DNA from: Candidatus Poribacteria bacterium
GTDB lineage: Bacteria; Poribacteria; WGA-4E; WGA-3G
Assembly (NCBI GenBank): GCA_022819945.1
Contig: JAJEGI010000092.1
Coordinates: 1-37,249, forward strand
Reading direction: 5' to 3'
Length of the DNA: 37,249 nt
This document shows, piece by piece, positions 1-7,711 of the stretch. A program made the translations under genes and the position numbers. The notes beneath the pieces were generated by a model. It did no database searches, was not told the DNA's origin, and worked only from the letters and a program-made list of their open reading frames with translations. Position 1 is the stretch's first letter; each line of letters begins with the position of its first letter.

Positions 1-823
1 GGTGTTTATTTCCTTTGACAGCTGCTACGGACGTTTCAATCACATCTCGCTTGAGTTTATTACCGTGCATCCGAATGATTGTAAAACCTTTATTTTTTAA
101 TTGTAGCGTGCGTCCGCCTATTTGACCGCCGAACGGTTCCGCATGGATACCACGGATTTTCATCCGAAAATCGTAGGTTTGTCCTTGAAGTACCTCTTGG
201 ATAACTTCTGTAAGTTCTCGGCGTGCCATAGTCTTCTCTGCTTCCGATAGGTCCGATTCTGTGATAAGTTCAAAGTATCGTTTCCCAAGTTTAGTGCTAT
301 CTTTTCTGTTTCGCTGTTTTGGCGTATTCTCCTCTGCTAAGAAAGCTTTGAAGTCATAGAAATAGTCATCTGATTTGACAAAATGGAAGAAGGGCTCGGT
401 ACTACTAACGAGGCGGCGGCGAAATTGACGCGGGGTCGGATTCCGTTTAACCCACGTGATTTCGTTGACAAGTTTAACCAACCCTGTCTCAGTTGCAGCA
501 AGGGCAAATCGATACGGAACAAGTAACAGACTGCTGTCCATATACTTGTCACCTATGTTGAACACAATACTACCATCGTCCTTTACAACCCTGACACATT
601 CTCGAAAGAGGCAAAGTAATTTATCAATGTACTCACTAACTTCCGTTTCATTACCCATACCACCTCCATAGTCGCGCTGCTGAAAATAAGGGGGTGATGT
701 AATCACCAGTTGAATACTGCAATCTGGTAACTTCTGGATAAGTTCAAGGTTGTCGCCGCACAGAATTTGATTGATTGGGAGGGAATTGTCAGTATTCTGA
801 GGATTTTCGGGTGTGTATTGCAT
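1..823 (-). CDS. Site-specific DNA methyltransferase (N4-cytosine/N6-adenine type), 3' end cut by window edge
   Basis: Translating the minus strand from the ATG at 823 gives an open frame of about 274 codons that reaches the window edge, so the C-terminus is missing. The N-terminus reads NQILCGDNLELIQKLPDCSI and then TSPPYF (about residues 43-48), the motif IV of amino-methyltransferases acting on exocyclic amines. It is followed by a region like that of N4/N6 enzymes (VKDDGSIVFNIGDKY, then NEITWVKRNPTP). Motif IV comes first and no FxGxG motif I is visible yet, which fits the beta arrangement with the SAM-binding motif downstream, outside the window. SPPY leaves the target base (m4C or m6A) open. 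No restriction endonuclease is visible on this side. The ribosome-binding site is weak. The gene follows the small membrane protein gene by 17 nt, probably in one transcript. Confidence 0.85.
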   Translation of the reverse strand, partial: MQYTPENPQNTDNSLPINQILCGDNLELIQKLPDCSIQLVITSPPYFQQRDYGGGMGNETEVSEYIDKLLCLFRECVRVVKDDGSIVFNIGDKYMDSSLLLVPYRFALAATETGLVKLVNEITWVKRNPTPRQFRRRLVSSTEPFFHFVKSDDYFYDFKAFLAEENTPKQRNRKDSTKLGKRYFELITESDLSEAEKTMARRELTEVIQEVLQGQTYDFRMKIRGIHAEPFGGQIGGRTLQLKNKGFTIIRMHGNKLKRDVIETSVAAVKGNKH

Positions 824-840
824 TTATTGATAACGAATCT

Positions 841-1023
841 CTAAGAACGTTTCTCGATGAGTCTTCCGACAAAAAAGATTAAAATACCGAGCGTTAAGAA
901 ACCCATCTCAACACCCATCAATTTGGACTCACTATAATCGAATGGATTGGTAAAGACCAAGATGAGTGCTGCAGCTAAACAGGCTATGCCCATCAGTTCC
1001 AAAGTTTTTCCGATATAATACAC
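841..1023 (-). CDS. Small hypothetical membrane protein, two transmembrane helices
   Basis: I chose the GTG start at 1023 because GGAG lies 5 nt upstream; it gives 60 residues. The frame is open further, to a GTG at 1113 (90 residues), but that start has a poor ribosome-binding site and would overlap the preceding gene by 28 nt. The protein has two hydrophobic helices, around LELMGIACLAAALILVF and MGFLTLGILIFFVGR, joined by a short polar loop, and ends in a basic RLIEKRS tail, as in a small inner-membrane hairpin protein. I do not recognise a family or function. It lies between a secreted CBM9-like gene and a DNA methyltransferase gene on the same strand. Confidence 0.6.
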   Translation of the reverse strand: MYYIGKTLELMGIACLAAALILVFTNPFDYSESKLMGVEMGFLTLGILIFFVGRLIEKRS

Positions 1024-1085
1024 AACTTCTCCAATGCTATTTGAGGATAGGACGCGGTTTGGGTGTCGCGCCCTATACTGATGGA

Positions 1086-1796
1086 TTAGTAGAGGCTTTT
1101 GATGCGTCCCCACTGTATTAATTTTTGCTGCTTCGTAGGTTCAATTCTTGCCGTGAAGACGAGGTCAGGAATATCTTCGTATTCCTCAGTGTAACCTTTG
1201 GGGGCCCAAGCAATTTTATGTCGGAGTTGCCCGTTATCAACATCGTTATAAGCGATTGCGAATCCAACCGTATTTCCCTTTCTCGCGACATCGTCTAACC
1301 GGAAACTGAGTTCACAGGTTTGTCCATCGTTTCCCCATTCAACGCGTGTTAACGGAGATTTTAGCACACTTGTCCCGGTCCCGATCGGGATTTCAAAGCG
1401 ATAAAGTTCATTCTTCCGCCCAGAATGGTGCGGATCTAAGTAAATAATAAGATGGTCTTGCCGAAGCAATTTCTTTTGACGCGTTTCAATTTGATCATCA
1501 ATTAGCTTAACCGCCACATAAAGAAACCCACTCCGCCAGACGGCTGCGAATGAACCCGTAAAATCAGAAGATTCGGGTAGACGTTTCCCAGTACTCAGAT
1601 CCTGTGTCAGTTCTCCAGGGATCACTTTCTCCCAGACGGGATCATCAAGGTAACCGTCTACGATAGGCGCAACGGGTGCAAGTTCCGCATTGTATTGAAA
1701 ATTTTGAAGATTTTCACCTGTTACATGCCCTAATGCATAAGGTGTTATCATAAATAAAAAACTGATTATTACAATTATCTGTTTGTTAAGGTTCAT
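1086..1796 (-). CDS. Secreted carbohydrate-binding family 9-like (CBM9/DOMON-like) protein
   Basis: The 236-aa product starts with a signal peptide (hydrophobic residues about 6-23). The mature part opens with the hallmark of CBM9-like domains, PIVDGYLDDPVWEK, followed by blocks typical of the fold: AAVWRSGFLYVAVKLIDDQI, DHLIIYLDPHHSGRKNELYRFEI and IAYNDVDNG. In this family the domain is a beta-sandwich, often annotated as sugar-binding and common in secreted proteins of environmental bacteria. Here it is the whole protein, with no catalytic domain, so the role is probably ligand binding at the envelope. The start is firm: AAGGAGG precedes the ATG at 1796. The gene heads a minus-strand group with the small membrane protein and the methyltransferase. 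Confidence 0.8.
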   Translation of the reverse strand: MNLNKQIIVIISFLFMITPYALGHVTGENLQNFQYNAELAPVAPIVDGYLDDPVWEKVIPGELTQDLSTGKRLPESSDFTGSFAAVWRSGFLYVAVKLIDDQIETRQKKLLRQDHLIIYLDPHHSGRKNELYRFEIPIGTGTSVLKSPLTRVEWGNDGQTCELSFRLDDVARKGNTVGFAIAYNDVDNGQLRHKIAWAPKGYTEEYEDIPDLVFTARIEPTKQQKLIQWGRIKSLY

Positions 1797-2138
1797 GAAT
1801 TCCTCCTTTTTCTATCCCTTTCGTGAGATGAGAAGATTTCAATGGTGTTACCTTAAAGATTTTATGCTCCTTATTGCTGGCGTAAGTAAGAACAAAGATT
1901 CCGATGTAATCGAAAATTTTGTTGCATTTATTCCCGATTTCTTCATTAATTATAAAGTATACCTTAAAACGGATTATTTTATCCAATTAAAATTACGAAT
2001 ATTGGATGTTGGGCTTACGAATATGTCTTTTTTTGAAAAATCAGTTGAAATTCAGAAAAAAATTTGTTATACTTTTAAAGCAGGTTGTGAAATCGCATTT
2101 TTGTCTGATCTCAGATTTTAATAGAGAGGCTATTGGTT
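1797..2138. other. Divergent AT-rich intergenic region between the CBM9-like gene and ftsH
   Basis: This gap holds the divergent regulatory region. On the plus side there is a clear sigma70-like promoter for ftsH (listed separately). On the minus side AT-rich hexamers such as TATACT (1961 to 1956) and TATAAT (1954 to 1949) could be -10 elements for the CBM9-like gene, but I find no good -35 box at the right distance. A 112-codon open frame runs through on the plus strand. It overlaps the start of the minus gene, has no ribosome-binding site and encodes low-complexity AT-driven sequence, so I do not call it. I see no RNA gene here. Confidence 0.6.
2045..2073 (+). promoter_or_regulatory. Sigma70-like promoter of ftsH
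   Basis: TTGAAA (2045-2050) and TATACT (2068-2073) are separated by exactly 17 nt, inside an AT-rich stretch 66 nt upstream of the chosen ftsH start. Each hexamer matches the consensus at five (TTGAAA) or four to five (TATACT) positions. The operon probably transcribed from it is ftsH-folP and perhaps acpS. Confidence 0.6.
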
Positions 2139-4055
2139 GTGAATAAAAGTACAAGAAGCATGGTGATATGGTGGGTAGTTATTGCCGGAATCGTTGTGCT
2201 CGGTATCTACCAACTATTCAACCGCAGAGACCCAGTTTACCAACTGGCAACCTCTGACTTTCATCAATATATAAAGAGCAAAGAAATTGTATTTGATGGG
2301 TACCTAAAATTGGACGAGGAGTGGGTCGAAGGACGATTTCGCAAGGACCTTCTTGATAAAATCGAGGCACAAATTCTGTCGAATGTGGTACTCGAAGAAC
2401 GCGAAACGCACCTTCCACCGAGATGGGAGGGCGAATTTAGGGCAAGCCGAGACCCGATTGATGATTATGATATCCAGGCGAAACTTGATGAATTCGGTAT
2501 AAATTATAATGTTGAGCCACCCTCCAAATTTCCGCAAGGCTTGCTTATCTTTGGAACAACGATCGTCCCGCTTCTCATCTTCTTAGGTTTAATGATTTTC
2601 TTGTCCCGTCAGATGCAAGGAAGCGGGAATCGCGCGCTCTCTTTTGGTAAAAGCCGCGCCCGCCTGCATTCTGAGACGCAAACGAAAGTGACCTTTGAAG
2701 ATGTCGCTGGTGTTGATGAGGCGAAAGAGGCACTTGAGGAAGTTATCCAATTTCTGAAGACCCCCAAAAAATTTGAACGCCTCGGTGGGAGAGTACCCAA
2801 GGGCGTTTTACTGATGGGACCGCCAGGTACCGGAAAGACGATGCTCGCCAAAGCCGTCGCTGGTGAAGCCGATGTGCCTTTCTATAGTATCAGCGGCTCC
2901 GACTTCGTCGAAATGTTTGTCGGTGTCGGTGCCTCACGTGTACGGGATCTGTTTGAACTCGGGAAAAAGAACGCGCCTTGTATCATCTTTATTGATGAAT
3001 TGGATGCTGTCGGTAGACATCGCGGGGCAGGTATCGGGGGCGGACATGATGAACGCGAACAGACCTTAAACGCGCTTCTTGTTGAGATGCAGGGGTTTGA
3101 AGATGTTGCCGGCGTGATTCTCATTGCAGCTACAAACCGTCCGGATGTTTTGGATCCTGCGCTGCTGCGTCCCGGTAGATTTGATCGGCAGATCGTCGTT
3201 GATCTACCCGATGTTCGCGGTAGAGAGGCGATCCTCAAAGTCCATACAAAAAACCCCTACAAACTTGCTGAAGATGTCAATTTGGAAATCTTGGCGAAGG
3301 CGACACCGGGCTTCTCCGGTGCGGATCTCGAAAATATGACAAACGAAGCCGCACTCCTCGCCGCAAGATGCGACAAACCAGAGATTGACATGATGTGCTT
3401 TGACGAAGCCAAGGACCGTGTGCTTATGGGACCGGAGCGTCGAAGCCTTGTCATTAGTGACGAGGAACGGAGAAACACTGCCAACCACGAAGCCGTGCAC
3501 GAGCTGATGTTACACTTTGACCCCGAGAGTGATCCCAACTATAAGTGTAACAATGTTCCACGCGGTAGGGCTCTTGGCGTAACAGCCAAACTCCCTCTTG
3601 AAGAACGTCATAATATGAGCAAAAAGCGGTTACTTGCACATATCATTTTCGCGCTTGGCGGTAGAGTCGCCGAAGAAATTATCTTTGGTGAACAGACAAC
3701 TGGCGCACAAAACGATTTTGAGCAAGCGACAAGCCTTGCACGCCGAATGGTAACACAGTGGGGAATGAGCCACATGGGTCCCCTTACCTACGGGAGACGC
3801 GACGAACAGGTCTTCCTCGGTAAGGAGTTAAGCGTTCATCAGGATTATAGCGAGAAAACTGCTATTGAAATCGATAAAGCCGTCCATGATATCGTCACTG
3901 AGTGCTACAAAAAGGCACGAGATATTTTGGAAACGAATCTTGAGGGATTAAAGTTGTTGGCAGACGCTTTATTAGAACGGGAGACCCTTGTTACCGAAGA
4001 GATTGATGAAATCCTCGGACCCCGACCCCAACTGCCTTCCAAATCGATTGTATAA
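2139..4055 (+). CDS. ftsH: ATP-dependent zinc metalloprotease FtsH (divergent protease motif)
   Basis: Membrane-anchored AAA+ protease that extracts and degrades membrane and short-lived proteins. From the GTG at 2139 (GAGAGG 9 nt upstream; the in-frame TTG at 2133 is too close to it) the protein is 638 aa. TM1 is about residues 8-27, a periplasmic segment follows, and TM2 is about 132-155. The AAA domain has Walker A GPPGTGKT (227-234), pore FVG (260-262), Walker B IIFIDE (282-287) and the second region of homology [16 protein letters not shown] (333-348). The protease domain has HEAVH (450-454) as zinc motif and TTGAQND with the third ligand Asp526. The usual sequence is HEAGH; here Gly is Val, and the segment after it ([18 protein letters not shown]) departs strongly from the family although the metal ligands remain. 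folP starts 4 nt after its stop, a common ftsH-folP arrangement. Confidence 0.95.
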   Translation: MNKSTRSMVIWWVVIAGIVVLGIYQLFNRRDPVYQLATSDFHQYIKSKEIVFDGYLKLDEEWVEGRFRKDLLDKIEAQILSNVVLEERETHLPPRWEGEFRASRDPIDDYDIQAKLDEFGINYNVEPPSKFPQGLLIFGTTIVPLLIFLGLMIFLSRQMQGSGNRALSFGKSRARLHSETQTKVTFEDVAGVDEAKEALEEVIQFLKTPKKFERLGGRVPKGVLLMGPPGTGKTMLAKAVAGEADVPFYSISGSDFVEMFVGVGASRVRDLFELGKKNAPCIIFIDELDAVGRHRGAGIGGGHDEREQTLNALLVEMQGFEDVAGVILIAATNRPDVLDPALLRPGRFDRQIVVDLPDVRGREAILKVHTKNPYKLAEDVNLEILAKATPGFSGADLENMTNEAALLAARCDKPEIDMMCFDEAKDRVLMGPERRSLVISDEERRNTANHEAVHELMLHFDPESDPNYKCNNVPRGRALGVTAKLPLEERHNMSKKRLLAHIIFALGGRVAEEIIFGEQTTGAQNDFEQATSLARRMVTQWGMSHMGPLTYGRRDEQVFLGKELSVHQDYSEKTAIEIDKAVHDIVTECYKKARDILETNLEGLKLLADALLERETLVTEEIDEILGPRPQLPSKSIV

Positions 4056-4058
4056 TTT

Positions 4059-4883
4059 ATGAACTGTCGTGGCAGAACCCTCACTTTAGGTGTCCAGACA
4101 CACGTGATGGGTATCTTGAATGTTACGCCAGACTCTTTTTCGGACGGTGGGTGCTATCTTGATGTCCAACAAGCGGTTGCACACGCGAAGTTGATGGTAG
4201 CAGAAGGCGCAACGCTCATTGATATAGGTGGTGAGTCGTCACGTCCAGGGGCATCACCGGTATCAATTGATGAAGAATTGGGGCGTGTCATACCTGTTAT
4301 TCGCGCGATTGTTGATGTCGTTGACGTTTTAATCTCTGTCGATACATATAAAGCAGAAGTGGCGCGGCAAGCACTTGCAACAGGTGCACACCTTATTAAT
4401 GACATCACCGCGTTGCGCGGCGATTCTACAATGGCATCGGTCGCGGCAGAAATGGAAGCAGGACTCATCCTGATGCACATGAAGGGAACACCGCGCACGA
4501 TGCAAAAGGCACCGCAGTACGATGATGTTGTTGGAGAGGTTTGCGCTTCACTTCAGGAAAGCATCCAAATCGCGGAAACAGAAGGTGTTGCTGCTGAACG
4601 TATTATTATTGATCCCGGTATTGGATTTGGTAAGACAGCGGAACATAATATTGAACTTTTAAAACGCCTCACAGAATTTCGATCATTGAACAAGCCGCTG
4701 CTCATCGGTACTTCACGGAAATCGTTTATAGGAAACGTTTTAGGATTGCCCGTAACGGAGCGCGTTGAAGGGACCGCTGCGACAGTGTGTTGGGCTATCG
4801 CACACGGTGCGGATATTGTCCGTGTTCATGATGTCAAAGCAAATGTCCGTGCTGCACAGATGACGGATGCCCTTTATAGATAG
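4059..4883 (+). CDS. folP: Dihydropteroate synthase
   Basis: Cytoplasmic folate enzyme that condenses p-aminobenzoate with dihydropterin pyrophosphate; it is the target of sulfonamides. The 274-aa length is normal. Family motifs are all present: MGILNVTPDSFSDGG (17-31), the flexible loop IGGESSRPGA (56-65), SVDTYK (93-98), DPGIGFGKT (185-193), GTSRKSFIG (217-225) and RVHD (255-258) near the C-terminus. There is no obvious ribosome-binding site; the ATG lies 4 nt after the ftsH stop, so translation is probably coupled. The TAG stop lies inside the first copy of the interspersed GGACTTACGCA repeat, so the repeat supplies the end of this gene. acpS follows after 95 nt. Confidence 0.95.
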   Translation: MNCRGRTLTLGVQTHVMGILNVTPDSFSDGGCYLDVQQAVAHAKLMVAEGATLIDIGGESSRPGASPVSIDEELGRVIPVIRAIVDVVDVLISVDTYKAEVARQALATGAHLINDITALRGDSTMASVAAEMEAGLILMHMKGTPRTMQKAPQYDDVVGEVCASLQESIQIAETEGVAAERIIIDPGIGFGKTAEHNIELLKRLTEFRSLNKPLLIGTSRKSFIGNVLGLPVTERVEGTAATVCWAIAHGADIVRVHDVKANVRAAQMTDALYR

Positions 4884-4893
4884 GACTTACGCA
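4880..4893. repeat. Interspersed repeat ATAGGACTTACGCA, copy 1
   Basis: This 14-nt word is identical to 5399-5412 and lies in the same orientation, so the two copies bracket acpS. The folP stop codon (4881-4883) is part of it. What follows each copy differs, so this is either the end of two different elements or a small shared target. The word resembles ends of short interspersed or IS-derived repeats that I associate with cyanobacterial and poribacterial genomes; that association is from memory. Confidence 0.6.
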
Positions 4894-4908
4894 AAAAGCA
4901 GTAATTTC

Positions 4909-4941
4909 GGTGTTTTTAAGAAATACCCCAGCAAAAACACC
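4909..4941. other. Hairpin in the folP-acpS spacer
   Basis: GGTGTTTTT (4909-4917) pairs perfectly with AAAAACACC (4933-4941), a 9-bp stem with a 15-nt loop. A smaller stem, TCCCT/AGGGA, follows about 10 nt later. There is no run of T after the main hairpin on the plus strand, so it does not look like a standard intrinsic terminator. It probably belongs to the body of the repeat element starting at 4880. Confidence 0.45.
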
Positions 4942-4978
4942 CCTAAATCCCTTATCAGAGGGACTTTAAGAAAAATCG

Positions 4979-5371
4979 ATGCACCCACAAAAGATACACG
5001 GAATTGGCATTGATATTGTTGAAGTTGCACGGATTCAGGAAGCGTCCTATCGATGGGGCGCACGGTTCGAGCAGCGCGTCTATACACATCAAGAACTCAC
5101 ATATTGCGGGGATGCCTCCTCTCGGTACTGGCGGCTTGCTGCCCGTTTTGCTGCTAAGGAGGCTACGCTTAAAGCACTCGGCACCGGCTTGACGACTGGT
5201 ATGCGCTGGCAAGATGTAGAAATTCAAGCGAATACGGTTGGAAAGCCGGAAATCGTTTTACACGGTGAAGTTCAACGCTATGCGCATGAACAGAATATCA
5301 GCACTATATACGTCTCAATGTCCCATACAAATGCCTACGCTGTAGCGCAGGTGACACTCTGCTCTGTATGA
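4979..5371 (+). CDS. acpS: Holo-[acyl-carrier-protein] synthase
   Basis: Transfers 4'-phosphopantetheine from CoA to the serine of acyl carrier protein, activating it for fatty-acid synthesis. The 130-aa length fits AcpS. The N-terminal motif IGIDIVEV carries the Mg-binding Asp12. The second signature, RFAAKEATLKALGTG (56-70), carries Glu61, and VSMSHTNAYAVA lies near the C-terminus (112-123). The ATG start at 4979 has only a weak ribosome-binding site but places GIDIVE at the expected distance from the N-terminus. The gene is an island between two identical 14-nt repeats (4880 and 5399). It lies downstream of folP, but the structured spacer makes co-transcription uncertain. Confidence 0.93.
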   Translation: MHPQKIHGIGIDIVEVARIQEASYRWGARFEQRVYTHQELTYCGDASSRYWRLAARFAAKEATLKALGTGLTTGMRWQDVEIQANTVGKPEIVLHGEVQRYAHEQNISTIYVSMSHTNAYAVAQVTLCSV

Positions 5372-5398
5372 CTTAATCTACATTTCCACCCGATTCTT

Positions 5399-5452
5399 AT
5401 AGGACTTACGCAGTCCCACTGCAGGCGCGGTTTCAAACCCCGCCTGCAGTGG
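5399..5452. repeat. Interspersed repeat copy 2 with a long perfect hairpin
   Basis: The word ATAGGACTTACGCA (5399-5412) is followed at once by a 37-nt near-perfect palindrome. CCACTGCAGGCG (5416-5427) pairs with CGCCTGCAGTGG (5441-5452), and the inside continues as GGTTT/AAACC around a single C at 5434, with only one C/C mismatch at 5428/5440. The stem is 17 bp plus the mismatch. No T-run follows on the plus strand, so it may be a mobile repeat (REP/MITE-like) more than a terminator for acpS. Confidence 0.65.
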
Positions 5453-5506
5453 ATGCCATTCTAAAAAAGGGACGCTCCGTATGTCTCCTTAGCGTGAGGT
5501 AAGCAA

Positions 5507-6619
5507 GTGAAATATATCTGCAATTGTACTGGAATTGCCCTATTTTGTCTCACAGTTCATTTTTTTCTTTCAAGCAGTGTTGCTACAGCAGCAAATACAA
5601 CAGCTTTAGCAGACAGGTTTTTGAAACAACTGCTCGGGGCAGAGCATCATGGGATGGGTGGAAGTTTTGTCGGAACAACCCGCGGTGCCAATGCCCTTGG
5701 TAGTAATCCGGCGGGTATCAGTGCAGCAGAGGAGAGCCAGTTTGTTATTCATGCAACCCGTTTCCCACGTACCATCGCGCTACTCTCTAAACCGAACCTC
5801 AAGTCAAATTATGAAGATTATAGTCAGTATGAACAAGGTGCCTATGGCATTGAAACCCTAAATTATATATTCCCGATGGGCAGACTCGGCACGTTCGGAT
5901 TCGCACTTGCGTTTTTACAAGAGGGCAACTTTCGGCGCGTTGATCATCAAGGAAAAGCCCTAAACAGTTTTCCGCAAAATAACCTTGCCATCGGCCTCAG
6001 TTACGGGTTAAATATATTGAAAGGGACTGTTATTGGGGTCGATACAAAATGGCTGCGGTCTAAAGTGACTGATGCCAATGCAATAGAACACTTGGGACAC
6101 GGTTACGCCTATAATGTGGGTCTAATCCAGCAGATTAGTGATGCAATTCAGATGGGTGTTGTCGCGAGAAACTTGAGCAATGGTCTCTCCTTTTCAGAAG
6201 TTTCGATCCCCGATACGATGGCGCGCACAATTGTTGCGGGTATCGCGTATCAGCGTGAATTATCGAACACCGCCTTGCGAATCGGGTTAGATGTGCACCC
6301 TCCGTTTCGCGACGGTGTCCGGGCAAATGTAGGCGTTGAAGTGTGGTACCGCAACCGGATTGGCGGCAGAATTGGATACCTCAGGCATACCGAAAAGCGT
6401 TACGCGTCAGTATTCCTTCTCGAAGATGGGGTCTTTGAAACGGAGGAGAGACTCTGGAAAGCCGAAGGCTTGTGCTTTGGAATCGGAATTAGGTTCGGAA
6501 ATATAGTCCTGAACGCTGCATATACACCGCAATTTATACCTACTGTGTCAGCGGAAGAACGTATCCACATTGCACAGGGGGCAGCTGCATACGCCTTTTC
6601 AATCGGACAAACCTATTAG
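5507..6619 (+). CDS. PorV/PorQ-like outer-membrane beta-barrel protein
   Basis: The 370-aa protein starts at a GTG (5507) with GAGG 8 nt upstream and has a signal peptide (hydrophobic residues about 9-29, cleavage after VATA). The mature start is characteristic of the PorV/UPF0164 group: FLKQLLGAEHHGMGGSFVGT, then ANALGSNPAGIS (the NPAG element). The rest consists of alternating amphipathic strands such as GTFGFALAFLQEGNF, NLAIGLSYGLNILKG and ALRIGLDVHPPFRDGVRANV, and it ends in an aromatic SIGQTY. In Bacteroidota PorV is a barrel of the type IX secretion system; in other phyla members are of unknown role. It is followed 17 nt later by the YigZ-like gene. A link with the C-terminal domains on the two secreted peptidases in this window is speculative. 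Confidence 0.75.
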   Translation: MKYICNCTGIALFCLTVHFFLSSSVATAANTTALADRFLKQLLGAEHHGMGGSFVGTTRGANALGSNPAGISAAEESQFVIHATRFPRTIALLSKPNLKSNYEDYSQYEQGAYGIETLNYIFPMGRLGTFGFALAFLQEGNFRRVDHQGKALNSFPQNNLAIGLSYGLNILKGTVIGVDTKWLRSKVTDANAIEHLGHGYAYNVGLIQQISDAIQMGVVARNLSNGLSFSEVSIPDTMARTIVAGIAYQRELSNTALRIGLDVHPPFRDGVRANVGVEVWYRNRIGGRIGYLRHTEKRYASVFLLEDGVFETEERLWKAEGLCFGIGIRFGNIVLNAAYTPQFIPTVSAEERIHIAQGAAAYAFSIGQTY

Positions 6620-6636
6620 CGAGAGAGGCTACAATT

Positions 6637-7233
6637 GTGATGGACGTTGACCAATACAGAACAGTAGCAGGTATCGCCGAATCGCATCACGTTGTAAAGA
6701 AATCTCGGTTTTTTGGAGAGGCAACAGCCGTACATACACAAACTGCGGTAAAAGAATTTATCACCGAAATGCAAAAACGGAACCCACGTGCTTCACACTA
6801 CTGCTATGCTTATAGCATTGGTAGCGGGAGCGCACTACGGGAGTACGCTACAGATGCGGGAGAACCCACGCACTCCGCCGGTCCACCTATCCTCTCAGCT
6901 ATCAGTGCTTCCGGTTTGTCTAATACTATCTGTGTTGTCGCTCGATATTATGGCGGCATCAATCTCGGGATCGGTGGGTTAATTCGCGCTTATGGACAAT
7001 GTGCGAGAGAATGCCTACAAAACGCTACTATTGAAACCTGTATCTTTTACGAAAATTTGTATCTAAAAATCAATTATTCAGACATCGGAACTGTTGTTAA
7101 CCTGTGCAAACGTTTGGGCGGAAAGGTCGTGGATATAAAGTATGACCCGGATCCTATTGTCGAAATTCAGATCCGACAAAGTACGCTCGAAACCTTCCAC
7201 TCACAACTCCAAGGTCACGGAATTGGAGTGTGA
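6637..7233 (+). CDS. YigZ/IMPACT family protein (UPF0029)
   Basis: The 198-aa protein matches the YigZ/IMPACT family, a two-domain protein (ribosomal S5 domain 2-like fold plus ferredoxin-like C-terminal domain) of poorly defined role in translation or stress. Signatures seen are KKSRFFGEA near the N-terminus (about 20-28), NPRASHYCYAYSIG, the strongly conserved DAGEPTHSAGPPIL, and VVARYYGGINLGIGGLIRAYG. The C-terminal 60 residues (LKINYSDIGTVVNLCKRLGG) fit the second domain. The start is GTG 6637 or ATG 6640; GAGAGAGG at 6621-6628 serves both. The stop overlaps a possible GTG of the next gene, so the PorV-like, YigZ-like and GcvH-like genes form a likely operon. Confidence 0.88.
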   Translation: MMDVDQYRTVAGIAESHHVVKKSRFFGEATAVHTQTAVKEFITEMQKRNPRASHYCYAYSIGSGSALREYATDAGEPTHSAGPPILSAISASGLSNTICVVARYYGGINLGIGGLIRAYGQCARECLQNATIETCIFYENLYLKINYSDIGTVVNLCKRLGGKVVDIKYDPDPIVEIQIRQSTLETFHSQLQGHGIGV

Positions 7234-7256
7234 TAGTTAATCGGAGAAAATTCGTG

Positions 7257-7703
7257 ATGGAAAATATTGAAATAAAATATACAACGACGCACGAGTGGAT
7301 TGAAGTCCTTGATTCCGATTCAAGGGAGTGTAACATCGGAATCACGGAACGGATTCAAGATGTCTATGGCAGCATTGTTTTTGTGGAGCTGCCAGTTCTT
7401 GGTGAATACGAACAAGGCGAAATTATCGGACGTATTGAGACATCCGATGGACGGAATTTCTACATCTACGCGCCTATAAGCGGTGAAGTTTATGAGATCA
7501 ATGCTGCACTTGAAGATGACATTGAACTGCTCAACCGTTTTCCAGAAGGTGATGGATGGATTTGTAAATTCTATATGGAGAATCCAAACGAGATAGATGC
7601 GCTTCTGAGTCTACGCGAATATGAGGCGCATGAAGAAGAAGAACTTAACGAAGAAGAATACTTACCGGAAACGGACTTCTACGAAAATGTCGAGGATTAT
7701 TAG
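7257..7703 (+). CDS. GcvH-like (glycine cleavage H / lipoyl-domain) protein lacking the lipoyl-lysine
   Basis: From ATG 7257 (GGAGA upstream at 7243-7247; an upstream GTG at 7230 is open but poorly placed) the protein is 148 aa. It follows the H-protein fold: KYTTTHEWIEV (7-17), CNIGITERIQDVYGSIVFVELP (25-46), a lipoyl-hairpin region GRIETSDGRNFYIYAP (58-73), ISGEVYEIN and GDGWICKFYM. In true H-proteins the hairpin reads about ESVKAASDIYAP with the lipoylated lysine. Here the equivalent stretch is ETSDGRNFYIYAP, with no lysine and one extra residue, so it cannot be lipoylated at the canonical position. It also carries an acidic C-terminal tail of about 27 residues rich in Glu. No gcvT or gcvP gene is nearby. 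It is therefore unlikely to shuttle aminomethyl groups; the role is unknown. Confidence 0.8.
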   Translation: MENIEIKYTTTHEWIEVLDSDSRECNIGITERIQDVYGSIVFVELPVLGEYEQGEIIGRIETSDGRNFYIYAPISGEVYEINAALEDDIELLNRFPEGDGWICKFYMENPNEIDALLSLREYEAHEEEELNEEEYLPETDFYENVEDY

Positions 7704-7711
7704 CAGCCTCA

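Noticed and set aside
1783..2121. 112-codon plus-strand open frame in the AT-rich spacer
   Set aside because: No ribosome-binding site, overlaps the start of the CBM9-like gene, covers the ftsH promoter, and the translation looks random.
4909..4941. Hairpin after folP as an intrinsic terminator
   Set aside because: The stem is good, but no T-run follows on the plus strand; it fits better as part of the repeat.
5416..5452. Long palindrome as a terminator for acpS
   Set aside because: It is followed by ATGCCATTC with no T-run, so intrinsic termination is not supported.
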